Part shown: positions 24,199 to 32,273 of the stretch, piece after piece | How the letters are laid out: every line of letters begins with the position of its first letter | Numbering within the stretch: the first letter of the stretch is position 1 | NCBI RefSeq assembly: GCF_016863315.1 | Contig: NZ_BOOQ01000030.1 | Location: 1 to 64,000, forward strand | DNA length: 64,000 nucleotides | Reading direction: 5' to 3' | DNA from: Planotetraspora silvatica | Lineage (GTDB): Bacteria > Actinomycetota > Actinomycetes > Streptosporangiales > Streptosporangiaceae | Notes under the pieces: generated by a model | The model's input: the letters and a program-made list of their open reading frames with translations, nothing else | Told to the model about the DNA's origin: nothing | Database searches by the model: none | Position numbers and translations under genes: made by a program

Positions 24199-25039
24199 GG
24201 CTGCGCGCCGTCCACAACTCGGGGAACACGTTCTTCGCGGCCCGTCTCTCGAGCCAGGCCACGCCCGCCGAGCCGCCCGTTCCGGTCTTGGCGCCCATCG
24301 CGCGCCTGGTCGCCACGAGGTGGTCGTTGCGCCAGCGCCACACGAGTTCGCCGACGTCCGTCAGCGCCTCGCCGAGCCGTGCCAGGTCGGCGTCCCGGTC
24401 ACCGGAATAGATCTCCGTCCATGCCGCCTCGACCTCGGCCGAGGGCTCGTAGCGCTGTGACAGATCCCTGTCCAGCACGGCTCGGGGGACGGCGTGACCG
24501 CGCCGGGCGAGGAGATGCAGCACCTCGTCGTACAGGCTCGGCTGGAGGAGCGCCTTCTCCAGTTCCGCGTGGACACGCGGCGCGCCTCGGTGCGGCACCA
24601 GCATGGACGACGACTTCTCGCCGAGCAGGAACTCCAGCCGCCGGTACATCGCGGACTGGAATCCGGAGCCCTCGCCGAGCGCGGACCGGTACGCGTTGAA
24701 CTCGGCGGGGGTGAGCTGTGACAGCGGCCGCCAGGAGGCGTTCAGCGCCTCCAGTTCACGCCCGCTGCGCTTGAGCGCGTCCATCGCGACGGGCAGCCGA
24801 TCCTCGCGCAGCGCGCGGCAGGCGGTCTCCCACTCGTGGACGATCACGGTGAACCACAACTCCATGACCTGGGTGGTGACCAGGAACACCATCTCACCGG
24901 GGTCGTCGGAGAGGGGGTGCTGCAGGTGGGTGAGGACGTCGGCTTGGACATAATCCTCGTACGGCGTGGTGCCCGTGAAGTCGAGGTTCGGGGACTCCGA
25001 ACCGATGCCGGCTTCTCGGGACGGGGGGCGATGCGACAT
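24191..25039 (-). CDS. kynA: tryptophan 2,3-dioxygenase
   Basis: The 282-residue protein has the standard length and motifs of heme-dependent TDO: LDFTGTTPYEDYVQADVLTHLQHP, FLVTTQVMELWFTVIVHEWE and WRWRNDHLVATRRAMGAKTGTGGSAGVAWLE near the C terminus. It opens the indole ring of L-Trp to N-formylkynurenine. The start at 25039 is fixed by GAGGAG upstream. It is first in a three-gene operon with kynureninase (broken) and an alpha/beta hydrolase. With kynureninase lost the pathway would stop at kynurenine. Confidence 0.95.
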   Translation of the reverse strand: MSHRPPSREAGIGSESPNLDFTGTTPYEDYVQADVLTHLQHPLSDDPGEMVFLVTTQVMELWFTVIVHEWETACRALREDRLPVAMDALKRSGRELEALNASWRPLSQLTPAEFNAYRSALGEGSGFQSAMYRRLEFLLGEKSSSMLVPHRGAPRVHAELEKALLQPSLYDEVLHLLARRGHAVPRAVLDRDLSQRYEPSAEVEAAWTEIYSGDRDADLARLGEALTDVGELVWRWRNDHLVATRRAMGAKTGTGGSAGVAWLERRAAKNVFPELWTARSHV

Positions 25040-25197
25040 CGCGGTCTCCTCGAGACGTGTTGCCGGGTAGCGGTCCGCTCCCTTCCTCTCGGCACTGGAG
25101 CCCCGGTCCCCTCGGGCCCGGCCATGTCGGGGCGGCCGGAACCCACCAGGCATGATGCGGGATACGTCCTGATATGGCAAGAAGGGAACCGATCACC

Positions 25198-26034
25198 ATG
25201 TCCACCTGGCTGATCACTGGATGCTCGACCGGCCTTGGCAGAGCCCTCGCCGAAGCCGTGCTCGCCCGCGGCGACAACGCCGTCGTCACCGCCCGAGACG
25301 TGTCGAGGGTGCAGGATCTCGCCGCCGCCCACCCTGAGACCGCTCTCGCTCTCACCCTCGATGTGACGGAACAGCCCCAGGTCGAGGAAGTGGTGCGCCG
25401 CGCCGAGGAGCGCTTCGGTGCCGTCGACGTGCTCGTGAACAACGCCGGTTACGGGTACCGCGCCGCCGTCGAGGAAGGCGACGACGCGGACGTGCGACGC
25501 CTGTTCGCCACCAACTTCTTCGGCGCCGTGGCCATGATCAAGGCCGTCCTGCCCGGGATGCGTGCCCGGCGCTCCGGCGCCATCGTGAACATCTCCTCGA
25601 TCGGCGCTCGGATGACACCCGCCGGCTCCGGGTACTACGCGGCGGCGAAGGCGGCGCTCGAGGGCATGACCGGGTCGCTGCGCAAGGAACTGGCGCCGCT
25701 GGGGATCACCGCCCTGGCCGTTGAGCCGGGTGCGTTCCGCACCGACTTCGCCGGCCGTTCGCTCACTCAGTCCGCCGAGGCCATCGCGGACTACGCCGAG
25801 ACCGCAGGCAGGCGCCGCAAGGAGAACGACACCGTCCACGGCACCCAGCCCGGCGACCCCGCCAAGGCGGCACAGGCGATCATCATCGCCGTCCGGTCAC
25901 CGGAACCGCCGGCTCTTCTCCTGCTCGGCGCGGACGCGGTCGACACGTTCCGCGGCGTCCTCGACGCCGACCGCGCTTCCGTGGACGCCTGGGCTCACGT
26001 GAGCGCCGGTACCGACATCGACGAGCGACGATGA
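25198..26034 (+). CDS. SDR-family oxidoreductase
   Basis: A 278-residue classical short-chain dehydrogenase. It has the cofactor motif TGCSTGLG near residue 8, NNAGYGYR, the catalytic Ser in VNISSIGAR and the YYAAAKAAL Tyr/Lys pair. The absence of an acidic residue right after strand 2 (VTARDVSRV) favours NADP(H). The last third shows the pattern of SDRs acting on hydrophobic substrates. It is divergent from the TDO operon but has no evident functional link to it. Substrate unknown. Confidence 0.9.
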   Translation: MSTWLITGCSTGLGRALAEAVLARGDNAVVTARDVSRVQDLAAAHPETALALTLDVTEQPQVEEVVRRAEERFGAVDVLVNNAGYGYRAAVEEGDDADVRRLFATNFFGAVAMIKAVLPGMRARRSGAIVNISSIGARMTPAGSGYYAAAKAALEGMTGSLRKELAPLGITALAVEPGAFRTDFAGRSLTQSAEAIADYAETAGRRRKENDTVHGTQPGDPAKAAQAIIIAVRSPEPPALLLLGADAVDTFRGVLDADRASVDAWAHVSAGTDIDERR

Positions 26035-26083
26035 CGACCATGTGGACCGTTGAAGAGCCGCACAGGATCTCGGATGGCTCGGC

Positions 26084-27028
26084 TCACCTCGCGTGGGCCG
26101 GCGAACCGACCGTGCCGAGGTTCTCGGTGAAGAAGCCGGTGAGCGTTTCGACTGCGGGATCCACGTACTGCTTCTTGTCGTAGAGGTCGTTGTGGCTGGC
26201 GCCGTCGATCCAGTGGATCTGCTTGGGGCCGATGGCGCGCTGGAAGGCCTCGACGGTCAACCAGGAGGTGACGGCCCGGGTTCCGACGATCATGAGCAGC
26301 GGGCGTGATCCGATCAGCGGGATCGGAGCGAAGGCGTCGAAGGTCGCCATCTTGTCGATGCTGGTCCAGTCCAGGAACTTGGCAGAGCGAGGGTGCTGGG
26401 CACGGGGCGTGCAGTAGTACTCGAAGCCCTCGGCGCCGTAGTCGCCGCCGAGCGCGCGGGCCTGCTCGACGGTGTCGGGGAACAGTGGCATGACCGTCGG
26501 CTTCTCACCACGCGCCCGCGCGGTGCGGGCCTGGGCGGCGGCGTCCAGCATGCCCTGGAACACGGCCGGATCCTGGGTCCCGTCGGGTCCCAGGCGGAAG
26601 TGGCGGGCGATGTCGACGGCGCTGACGGTGCCGACGGCCTTGATGCGGTGGTCGCCGGCCGTGGCCGGGAGCACGTAGCCGCCGGAGGCGCAGATGCCGA
26701 GCGCGCCGATGCGGTCGGCATCGACCTCGGTGCGGGTGGTGAGGAAGGAGACGGCCGCCTTGAGGTCCTCGACGCGGTGGGCGGGATCCTCCAGGCCGCG
26801 GGGCTCGCCGCCGCTCTCGCCCTGGTAGGCCGCGTCGAAGGCGAGCGTGATGAAGCCCCTTTCCGCGAGGCGCCGTGCGTAGAGTCCGGCTGCCTGCTCC
26901 TTGACCCCGCTGCCGGGGTGGCCGACGACGATCGCCGGACGCGGACCCTGTGCCGGGCCGTCGGGGACGTAGAGGTGGCCGGCTAGTGCGATGCCGGCGC
27001 TGTCGAAGGTGACATCGGTCTTGGTCAC
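26084..27028 (-). CDS. dienelactone-hydrolase-like alpha/beta hydrolase
   Basis: The 314-residue enzyme starts at the GTG at 27028 after GGAG. It has an N-terminal beta sheet (VTKTDVTFDSAGIALAGHLYVPDG), VVGHPGSGVKEQ as oxyanion region and GICASGGYVLP as nucleophile elbow. The elbow residue is Cys, as in dienelactone hydrolase, rather than Ser. The His is probably in DGASHNDLYDKKQYVD. It is divergent from an XRE/MmyB regulator, a common arrangement in which the regulator controls the hydrolase. The substrate is unknown. Confidence 0.85.
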   Translation of the reverse strand: MTKTDVTFDSAGIALAGHLYVPDGPAQGPRPAIVVGHPGSGVKEQAAGLYARRLAERGFITLAFDAAYQGESGGEPRGLEDPAHRVEDLKAAVSFLTTRTEVDADRIGALGICASGGYVLPATAGDHRIKAVGTVSAVDIARHFRLGPDGTQDPAVFQGMLDAAAQARTARARGEKPTVMPLFPDTVEQARALGGDYGAEGFEYYCTPRAQHPRSAKFLDWTSIDKMATFDAFAPIPLIGSRPLLMIVGTRAVTSWLTVEAFQRAIGPKQIHWIDGASHNDLYDKKQYVDPAVETLTGFFTENLGTVGSPAHAR

Positions 27029-27165
27029 GAGATTCTCCGTTTCGCCATGTCGTGGGATGTGTCTCCACCGTGGCCCCGATGCCGATGGCGCAAAAGCCGC
27101 ACGTTTTTGCCTGGGAAAGAACGTGCCCTCCCACCTGCCCGTCGATGGTGGGAAGAATGGTCGGC

Positions 27166-28035
27166 ATGACCTCAGCGCCCGGTCCCGGCGAGTTCGGCGG
27201 CTTCCTGAAGGCGCGCCGGGCACAGCTGGCGCCGCAGGACGTCGGCCTGCCCGGGACGGACTCCCCGCGCAAGGTCGCGGGGCTGCGCCGCGAGGAGGTC
27301 GCGCAGCTCGCGGCGATCAGCGTCGACTACTACACGCGGCTGGAGCAGGGCCGCGTGCGGGCCTCGACAACGGTGCTGGCCACCCTCGCCCGAGCGCTGC
27401 GTCTCGATGACGACCAGCAGAGGTACCTGTACGAGCTCGCGGGCAGGGCCGATGCGCGGCCACGTCGCCGCCGGCCCGCCCAGCGTGTACGGCCCGCCAT
27501 GCGGCGCCTGCTCGAACAGCTCACCGAGACCCCCGCCGTCGTCCTGGGCAAACGGCTCGACATCCTGGCGTGGAACTCAGCCGCCGCGGCCCTGTACGCC
27601 GATTTCGCCCAGATCCCGGCAGGTCGGCGCAACTACCTGTGGCTGCTGTTCACGAACCCGATCATCCGGGGCATGCACCTGCAGTGGGAGCACGACGCCC
27701 GCGATGCCGTAGCCGCCCTCCGCATGGAGGCCGCGGCAGATCCCGACGACTCCGAGCTGGCCCGCCTCGTCGGCGAACTGTCCGTCCAGGACGCCGACTT
27801 CCGCACCTGGTGGGCCGAGCACCGGGTCACCAGCTCCGGTTACGGCACCAAGCTCTACCGTCATCGGCTGGTCGGTGACCTCACGCTCGACTGCGACACC
27901 TGGAGCAGCCCGGACGGCTCGGGACAACGCCTGATGGTCCTCACCGCCGAGCCCGGATCCCCATCGCACGACGCCCTGCGCATCCTCACCTCGTGGACCG
28001 CGGAGCAGAGCCCGCTCCAGAACCGGCCCCTGTGA
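27166..28035 (+). CDS. XRE regulator with MmyB-like ligand-binding domain
   Basis: This 289-residue protein has a helix-turn-helix (FGGFLKARRAQL, GLRREEVAQLAAISVDYYTRLEQGRVR) and an MmyB-like domain (AVVLGKRLDILAWNSAAAALYADFAQIPAGRRNYLWLLFTNP, then VHHRLVGDLTLDCDTW-like end). It is the same family as the gene at 9630. It probably regulates the divergent dienelactone-hydrolase-like gene. The ATG at 27166 is chosen from domain position; upstream in-frame starts exist. Confidence 0.9.
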   Translation: MTSAPGPGEFGGFLKARRAQLAPQDVGLPGTDSPRKVAGLRREEVAQLAAISVDYYTRLEQGRVRASTTVLATLARALRLDDDQQRYLYELAGRADARPRRRRPAQRVRPAMRRLLEQLTETPAVVLGKRLDILAWNSAAAALYADFAQIPAGRRNYLWLLFTNPIIRGMHLQWEHDARDAVAALRMEAAADPDDSELARLVGELSVQDADFRTWWAEHRVTSSGYGTKLYRHRLVGDLTLDCDTWSSPDGSGQRLMVLTAEPGSPSHDALRILTSWTAEQSPLQNRPL

Positions 28036-28073
28036 TCAGGACTGCGCCGGTTCAGGATGATTCAAGTGGACAG

Positions 28074-29165
28074 TCAGCCGAAGACGAGTCTGCGGAAACA
28101 GTCGCGGACATCGGTGAGGGGCTGTTTGTCGCGGGTGTAGTACACCTTGTTCGTCAGCAGGACCGCCCAGCGGCCGAGTCGGGGGCAGACCCACATGCCG
28201 ACGCCGGTGAAGCCGTAGTGCACCCAGGTGTCCTCGGCAGGGTCGGTGCCGGGGGCGAGCTGCCAGAACAGTCCCCGTACAGGCCGCAGGCCACCGGTCT
28301 GAACCCGCAGAGAGAGCGAAGTCCAGGCTGACCCGAATCCCGGCCCCGCGGCGCCCGTCGCGCCGCCGAGCACATGTCGGAGGAAGACCCCCAAGTCCTC
28401 CGCGGCGGAGAAGACGCCGGCGCTGCCGCACGAGGCGCCCAGCAGCCGGGCGGAGAAGTCGTGCACGGACCCTCTGGCGTGGACGCCGGTATCCGGGTCG
28501 ACCTCGGTCGGGGCGCACCGGGCCCGGCCCTCGGGGTCCAGCGGGCCGTAGCGGGTGGTGGCCATGCCGAGCGGCCGCCAGGTCTGGACGGCGGCGAGCT
28601 CGTCGAGCCGTCCGCCGGTGAGATGCTCAGCGAGGAAACCGAGGATGATGGCGGCCCGGTCGGTGTACTCGACGGCCTGGCCGGGCGGACGGCGGAGCGC
28701 TTCGTGCAGCACACCCTCGCGGATGTCCATTCGGTCGGTGCCGTAGAGGTGCTTGAGCTGCGCCCGCAGAGGGAGGCCGGCGGTGTGGGTCAGCAGGTGG
28801 CGAGCGGTGAGGCCGCCCACCGGGTGGCCCGTGACCTCGGGCCAGTAAGCGCCGAGCGGGGCATCGATGTCGAGTCGGTCCGTCTCCCACAGGGCGCCGA
28901 CGGACGACCAGGTGACGAGGATCTTGGTGAGGCTGGCGACGTCGAAGACGGTGTCGAGCCGCATGGGCACATCGGGGAGGGCGGGATCCGGCACACCCAC
29001 CGCCCCGGAGTCGTACAGGCCCTCGGCATCACCCACAGCCCACACGGCACCGGGATAGGTCCTGTTGCGGACCCCCCGGTCCACCAGCAGCCTGATGGGG
29101 GAGACGTTGAACCTGATCGAGCGGCTCAGGGGCAGGCGCGGCAGGTTTCCGGCCGCGGTCACCAT
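28074..29165 (-). CDS. serine hydrolase of the beta-lactamase/DD-peptidase fold
   Basis: The 363-residue protein has the class C beta-lactamase fold motifs: catalytic SxxK in ASLTKILV, a YxD/YxN-type motif EYTDRAAIILG, and HYGFTG in the position of KTG. No signal peptide is present, so it should act in the cytoplasm unless exported otherwise. Its start (ATG 29165, or GTG 29162 in a GTGA overlap) overlaps the stop of murC, so the two are co-translated. That coupling suggests work on a peptidoglycan precursor or D-amino-acid peptide (inference). Confidence 0.85.
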   Translation of the reverse strand: MVTAAGNLPRLPLSRSIRFNVSPIRLLVDRGVRNRTYPGAVWAVGDAEGLYDSGAVGVPDPALPDVPMRLDTVFDVASLTKILVTWSSVGALWETDRLDIDAPLGAYWPEVTGHPVGGLTARHLLTHTAGLPLRAQLKHLYGTDRMDIREGVLHEALRRPPGQAVEYTDRAAIILGFLAEHLTGGRLDELAAVQTWRPLGMATTRYGPLDPEGRARCAPTEVDPDTGVHARGSVHDFSARLLGASCGSAGVFSAAEDLGVFLRHVLGGATGAAGPGFGSAWTSLSLRVQTGGLRPVRGLFWQLAPGTDPAEDTWVHYGFTGVGMWVCPRLGRWAVLLTNKVYYTRDKQPLTDVRDCFRRLVFG

Positions 29166-30592
29166 GACAGGTGGCCATCGTCGGCGCCGGTCCTGCTCAG
29201 CTCGGCGAGGATCTCCGGGCCCAGGGTTGTGACGTCGCCGCCGCCCATCGTGACGACGACGTCATGGGGCCTCGCCATCTTGGCGATGACGGAGGGAGCG
29301 CTCGCCATGTCGTGCACCGGGGTCACGTGGGCCCCTGCCGCCTTGGCCGCGTCGACGACCAGATCGCTGGTGACACCGGGGATGGGCTGCTCACGGGCGG
29401 GATAGATGTCGAGGACCACCGAGGCGTCGGCCAGGGCCAGCACCTCGCCCATGGCGGCGCCCAGGTGCAGGGTGCGGGAGAACAGGTGGGGCTGGTAGAC
29501 GACGAGGAGGCGTGACCTGCCCATGGTTTCGCGCAGCGCCTCCAGGTCGGCCGCCATCTCGGTCGGGTGGTGGGCGTAGGTGTCGACGACCTTGACGCCG
29601 GCGACCTCGCCCTTCGGTTCCAGACGGCGCTTGGCACCGGTGTAGGCGGCGAGGGCCGGGGCGAGTTCGTGAGCCGGCAGGCCGAAGGCGTGTCCGGCGG
29701 CCAGCGCGGCGACCGCGTCGTAGGCGTAGTGGCGGCCGGGCACCGAGACCGTGAAAGTGAGCCGCTCGCCGCCGACCAGAACGGTGACCCGGCTGGTCGT
29801 GCCCTGCGGGACGATGCCGAGGATGCGGACGTCGGCCTCGGGGGACTCGCCGAATGTCAGGGTCCGCGGGCCGCCGCGACCGGCGAGCCGCCGGGTCAGT
29901 TCCCGGGCGCCTTCGTGATCAGCGGAGATCACCAGTGACCCGGTCGAGGTGATCCGGTCGGTGAAGGCCTCGAAGGACTCGTAGATCTCCTCCAGTGAGG
30001 CGTAGTTCGCGTGGTGCTCGAACTCCACGTTCAGCACGACCGCGACCTCGGGCGTGTAGATCTGGAAGCTGCGGTCGCTCTCGTCGGCCTCGGCGACGAA
30101 TATCTCGCCGGCGCCCTGATGGGCGTTGGAGCCGGGTACGCCGAGATCGGCGCCGATGGCGTAGGACGGATCGACGCCCATCACGGTGAGCGCAACGGCC
30201 AGCATCGACGTGGTGGTCGTCTTGCCGTGGGTGCCGGCGACCGCGATCGCCCGGTGGCCCTCCATCAAGGCGGCCAGGGCCTGGGAGCGGTGCACGACGG
30301 GAATGTCGAGCTCCGTGGCCCGGCACAGTTCGGGGTTGTCGGCGGGGATGGCGCTGGAGACGACCACACTGGACGCGTCCGCCGGGAGGTTCGCGGCGTC
30401 GTGCCCGGTCCGGACGGGGACACCGTGGCCGCGCAAGGCTTCGGCGGAGTCGGACTCGTGCGCGTCGCTGCCCGTCACTCGAGCGCCGCGTCGGTCGAGT
30501 ATCTTCGCGATGCCCGACATCCCGGCACCGCCGATGCCGATGAAGTGCGGCCGGCGCAGGTTCGGGGGAAGGGCGGGAACGCCGGGGGACAT
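29159..30592 (-). CDS. murC: UDP-N-acetylmuramate--L-alanine ligase
   Basis: A full-length 477-residue MurC starting at 30592 after AAGGAG. The N-terminal domain has HFIGIGGAGMSGIA, the ATP-binding loop AGTHGKTTTTSML, and the substrate and metal part EADESDRSF and NVEFEHHANY. The C-terminal domain has DTYAHHPTEMAADL and YQPHLFSRT. It joins L-Ala to UDP-MurNAc in the cytoplasm. It is unusual in following a branched-chain aminotransferase gene and preceding a serine hydrolase, with murD divergent, away from any division cluster. It may be the sole murC or a second copy. Confidence 0.93.
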   Translation of the reverse strand: MSPGVPALPPNLRRPHFIGIGGAGMSGIAKILDRRGARVTGSDAHESDSAEALRGHGVPVRTGHDAANLPADASSVVVSSAIPADNPELCRATELDIPVVHRSQALAALMEGHRAIAVAGTHGKTTTTSMLAVALTVMGVDPSYAIGADLGVPGSNAHQGAGEIFVAEADESDRSFQIYTPEVAVVLNVEFEHHANYASLEEIYESFEAFTDRITSTGSLVISADHEGARELTRRLAGRGGPRTLTFGESPEADVRILGIVPQGTTSRVTVLVGGERLTFTVSVPGRHYAYDAVAALAAGHAFGLPAHELAPALAAYTGAKRRLEPKGEVAGVKVVDTYAHHPTEMAADLEALRETMGRSRLLVVYQPHLFSRTLHLGAAMGEVLALADASVVLDIYPAREQPIPGVTSDLVVDAAKAAGAHVTPVHDMASAPSVIAKMARPHDVVVTMGGGDVTTLGPEILAELSRTGADDGHLSW

Positions 30593-30669
30593 GGGGAGTC
30601 TCCTTGAGGAAAGGGATGAGCCGGGGAAGAGCCGGGCAGCACGCGGATGCGTGGTCCGGCGGGGAAGCA

Positions 30670-31788
30670 TCAGCGGTCGGCCGGTCTGCCGGGGTGGCCC
30701 GCCTTGGCCATTTCGCGCATCCATCCGCGGGTGTCGGCCGCCGCGCCCGACTGGATTTCCCCCAACGCCTCGCGCAGGCGCATGGTCACCTTGCCGGGTC
30801 GCCCGTCGCCGACGGTCCACTGGGTGAGAGCGGTCTTCACCGACCCGACGGGGGCGACGCCTGCGGCCGTGCCGCAGGCGAACACCTCGGTGAGCGATCC
30901 GTCCGCGCTGTCGCGCCGCCAGTCGTGGAGGGAGATCCGAGCCTCCTCCGCCTCGTAGCCGAGGTCGCGGGCGAGGGTCAGGAGCGAGGCGCGGGTGATG
31001 CCCGGCAGCAGGGAGCCGGTCAGTTCGGGAGTGACGATCCGTTCCCCGTGGACGAAGAACAGGTTCATCGCGCCCATCTCCTCCACCCAGCGCCGCTCCA
31101 GGGCGTCCAGCCAGACCACCTGGTCGCAACCCTGCGCGACGGCCTGTGCCTGACCCATGAGAGAGGCGGCGTAGTTGGCTCCCGTCTTGGCGGCCCCGGT
31201 GCCACCGGGAACGGCCCGTACGTATTCCTCGGCCACCCAGACCGACAGAGGCCGGATTTCGCCGGCGAAGTAGCCGTCCGTCGGTGAGGCGATCACGACG
31301 AAGAGGAACTCCCGCGCGGCCCTGACGCCCAGCCCCGATTCGGTGGCGAACATGAACGGCCGCAGGTACAGGGAATGCCCGGGGCGCGAGGGCACCCACG
31401 CCCGGTCCTGCCTGACGAGTGCTTCGCAGGCCGCGATGAAGGTCTCCACCGGCAGTTCAGGCATGGCCATGCGATGGGCGGACGCCTGGAAGCGTCTGGC
31501 GTTCTCCTCCGGCCGGAAGGCCGCCAGACCGCCGTCGGGCCTTCGATGGACCTTCAGTCCTTCGAAGACGGTCTGGGCGTAGTGCAGCGTCAAATTCGCC
31601 GGATCGATCGGCAGCGGTCCGTAGGGCACGAGCCGGGCGGGGTGCCAGCCGGCGCCTTCAGTCCACGTGATCGTCACCATGTGGTCCGTGAAGTGGTGGC
31701 CGAAGCCGGGACTGGTGAGGACTTCCTCTCTCCGCTCTGCCGAGAGCGGACGGGAGGCCGGCTTGAATTCGATCGCGGGCACGGTCAT
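30670..31788 (-). CDS. ilvE: branched-chain-amino-acid aminotransferase
   Basis: The 372-residue class IV aminotransferase begins MTVPAIEFKPASRPL and carries LHYAQTVFEGLKVHRRPDGG, LYLRPFMFATESGLGVRA, the PLP-lysine segment AAKTGANYAASLMGQAQA and EVFACGTAAGVAPVGSV. It transfers amino groups between Leu/Ile/Val and 2-oxoglutarate. It is the first gene of the operon with murC and the serine hydrolase (77-base gap). It may be the general IlvE, or supply an unusual amino acid. An 11-bp tandem repeat lies about 75 bases upstream of its start. Confidence 0.93.
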   Translation of the reverse strand: MTVPAIEFKPASRPLSAERREEVLTSPGFGHHFTDHMVTITWTEGAGWHPARLVPYGPLPIDPANLTLHYAQTVFEGLKVHRRPDGGLAAFRPEENARRFQASAHRMAMPELPVETFIAACEALVRQDRAWVPSRPGHSLYLRPFMFATESGLGVRAAREFLFVVIASPTDGYFAGEIRPLSVWVAEEYVRAVPGGTGAAKTGANYAASLMGQAQAVAQGCDQVVWLDALERRWVEEMGAMNLFFVHGERIVTPELTGSLLPGITRASLLTLARDLGYEAEEARISLHDWRRDSADGSLTEVFACGTAAGVAPVGSVKTALTQWTVGDGRPGKVTMRLREALGEIQSGAAADTRGWMREMAKAGHPGRPADR

Positions 31789-31860
31789 ACGAGGCGGATC
31801 CTTACAGGGTGCGGTGACGGTCGGCCGGGAAGCGGTGTCTGCGACACGTCGCCCGGCTTC

Positions 31861-31926
31861 GGTGCCGGGTCGGTGCCGGGTCGGTGCCGGGTCGGTGCCG
31901 GGTCGGTGCCGGGTCGGTGCCGGGTC
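31861..31926. repeat. six perfect tandem copies of an 11-bp unit
   Basis: GGTGCCGGGTC is repeated six times without mismatch from 31861 to 31926, 73 bases upstream of the ilvE start and within the intergenic region shared with murD. Eleven bp is close to one helical turn, so copies present the same face. Copy-number change by slippage could alter promoter spacing. It is not CRISPR: there are no spacers. Confidence 0.9.
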
Positions 31927-32273
31927 GATGACGGGGAGCCCGCGGCCACGCGGACTTCCGGCTGCTCTCCAGATGACCGGTACGCGGTTGTTGCGCACAT
32001 CAGCCACTGTGCGCATCGGAGGTACCAGCCGTGTCCGAATGGCACATCAATGTCCGCTTCATTGTGTATCGGCGGAGTATCACCTGGTGAGGCTCCTCGG
32101 CCGGGATACCGCCGCTGCGCTCGCATTTCGGGTCGGAGCCGGCCTTTTCCGTGCGGTGGCATGGCGGAACAGGACCGACGACGGGGTCCTAGGCTGGCGT
32201 GCCCCGGTGGCGGAGCGGCGAGGTTCGCCGGTCACCGGGAGCCGACATCGACCGAAGAAGTGAAAGGACCGAC

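Noticed and set aside
31861-31926. CRISPR array
   Set aside because: The 11-bp units are directly adjacent without spacers, the unit is far too short, and no cas gene is present.
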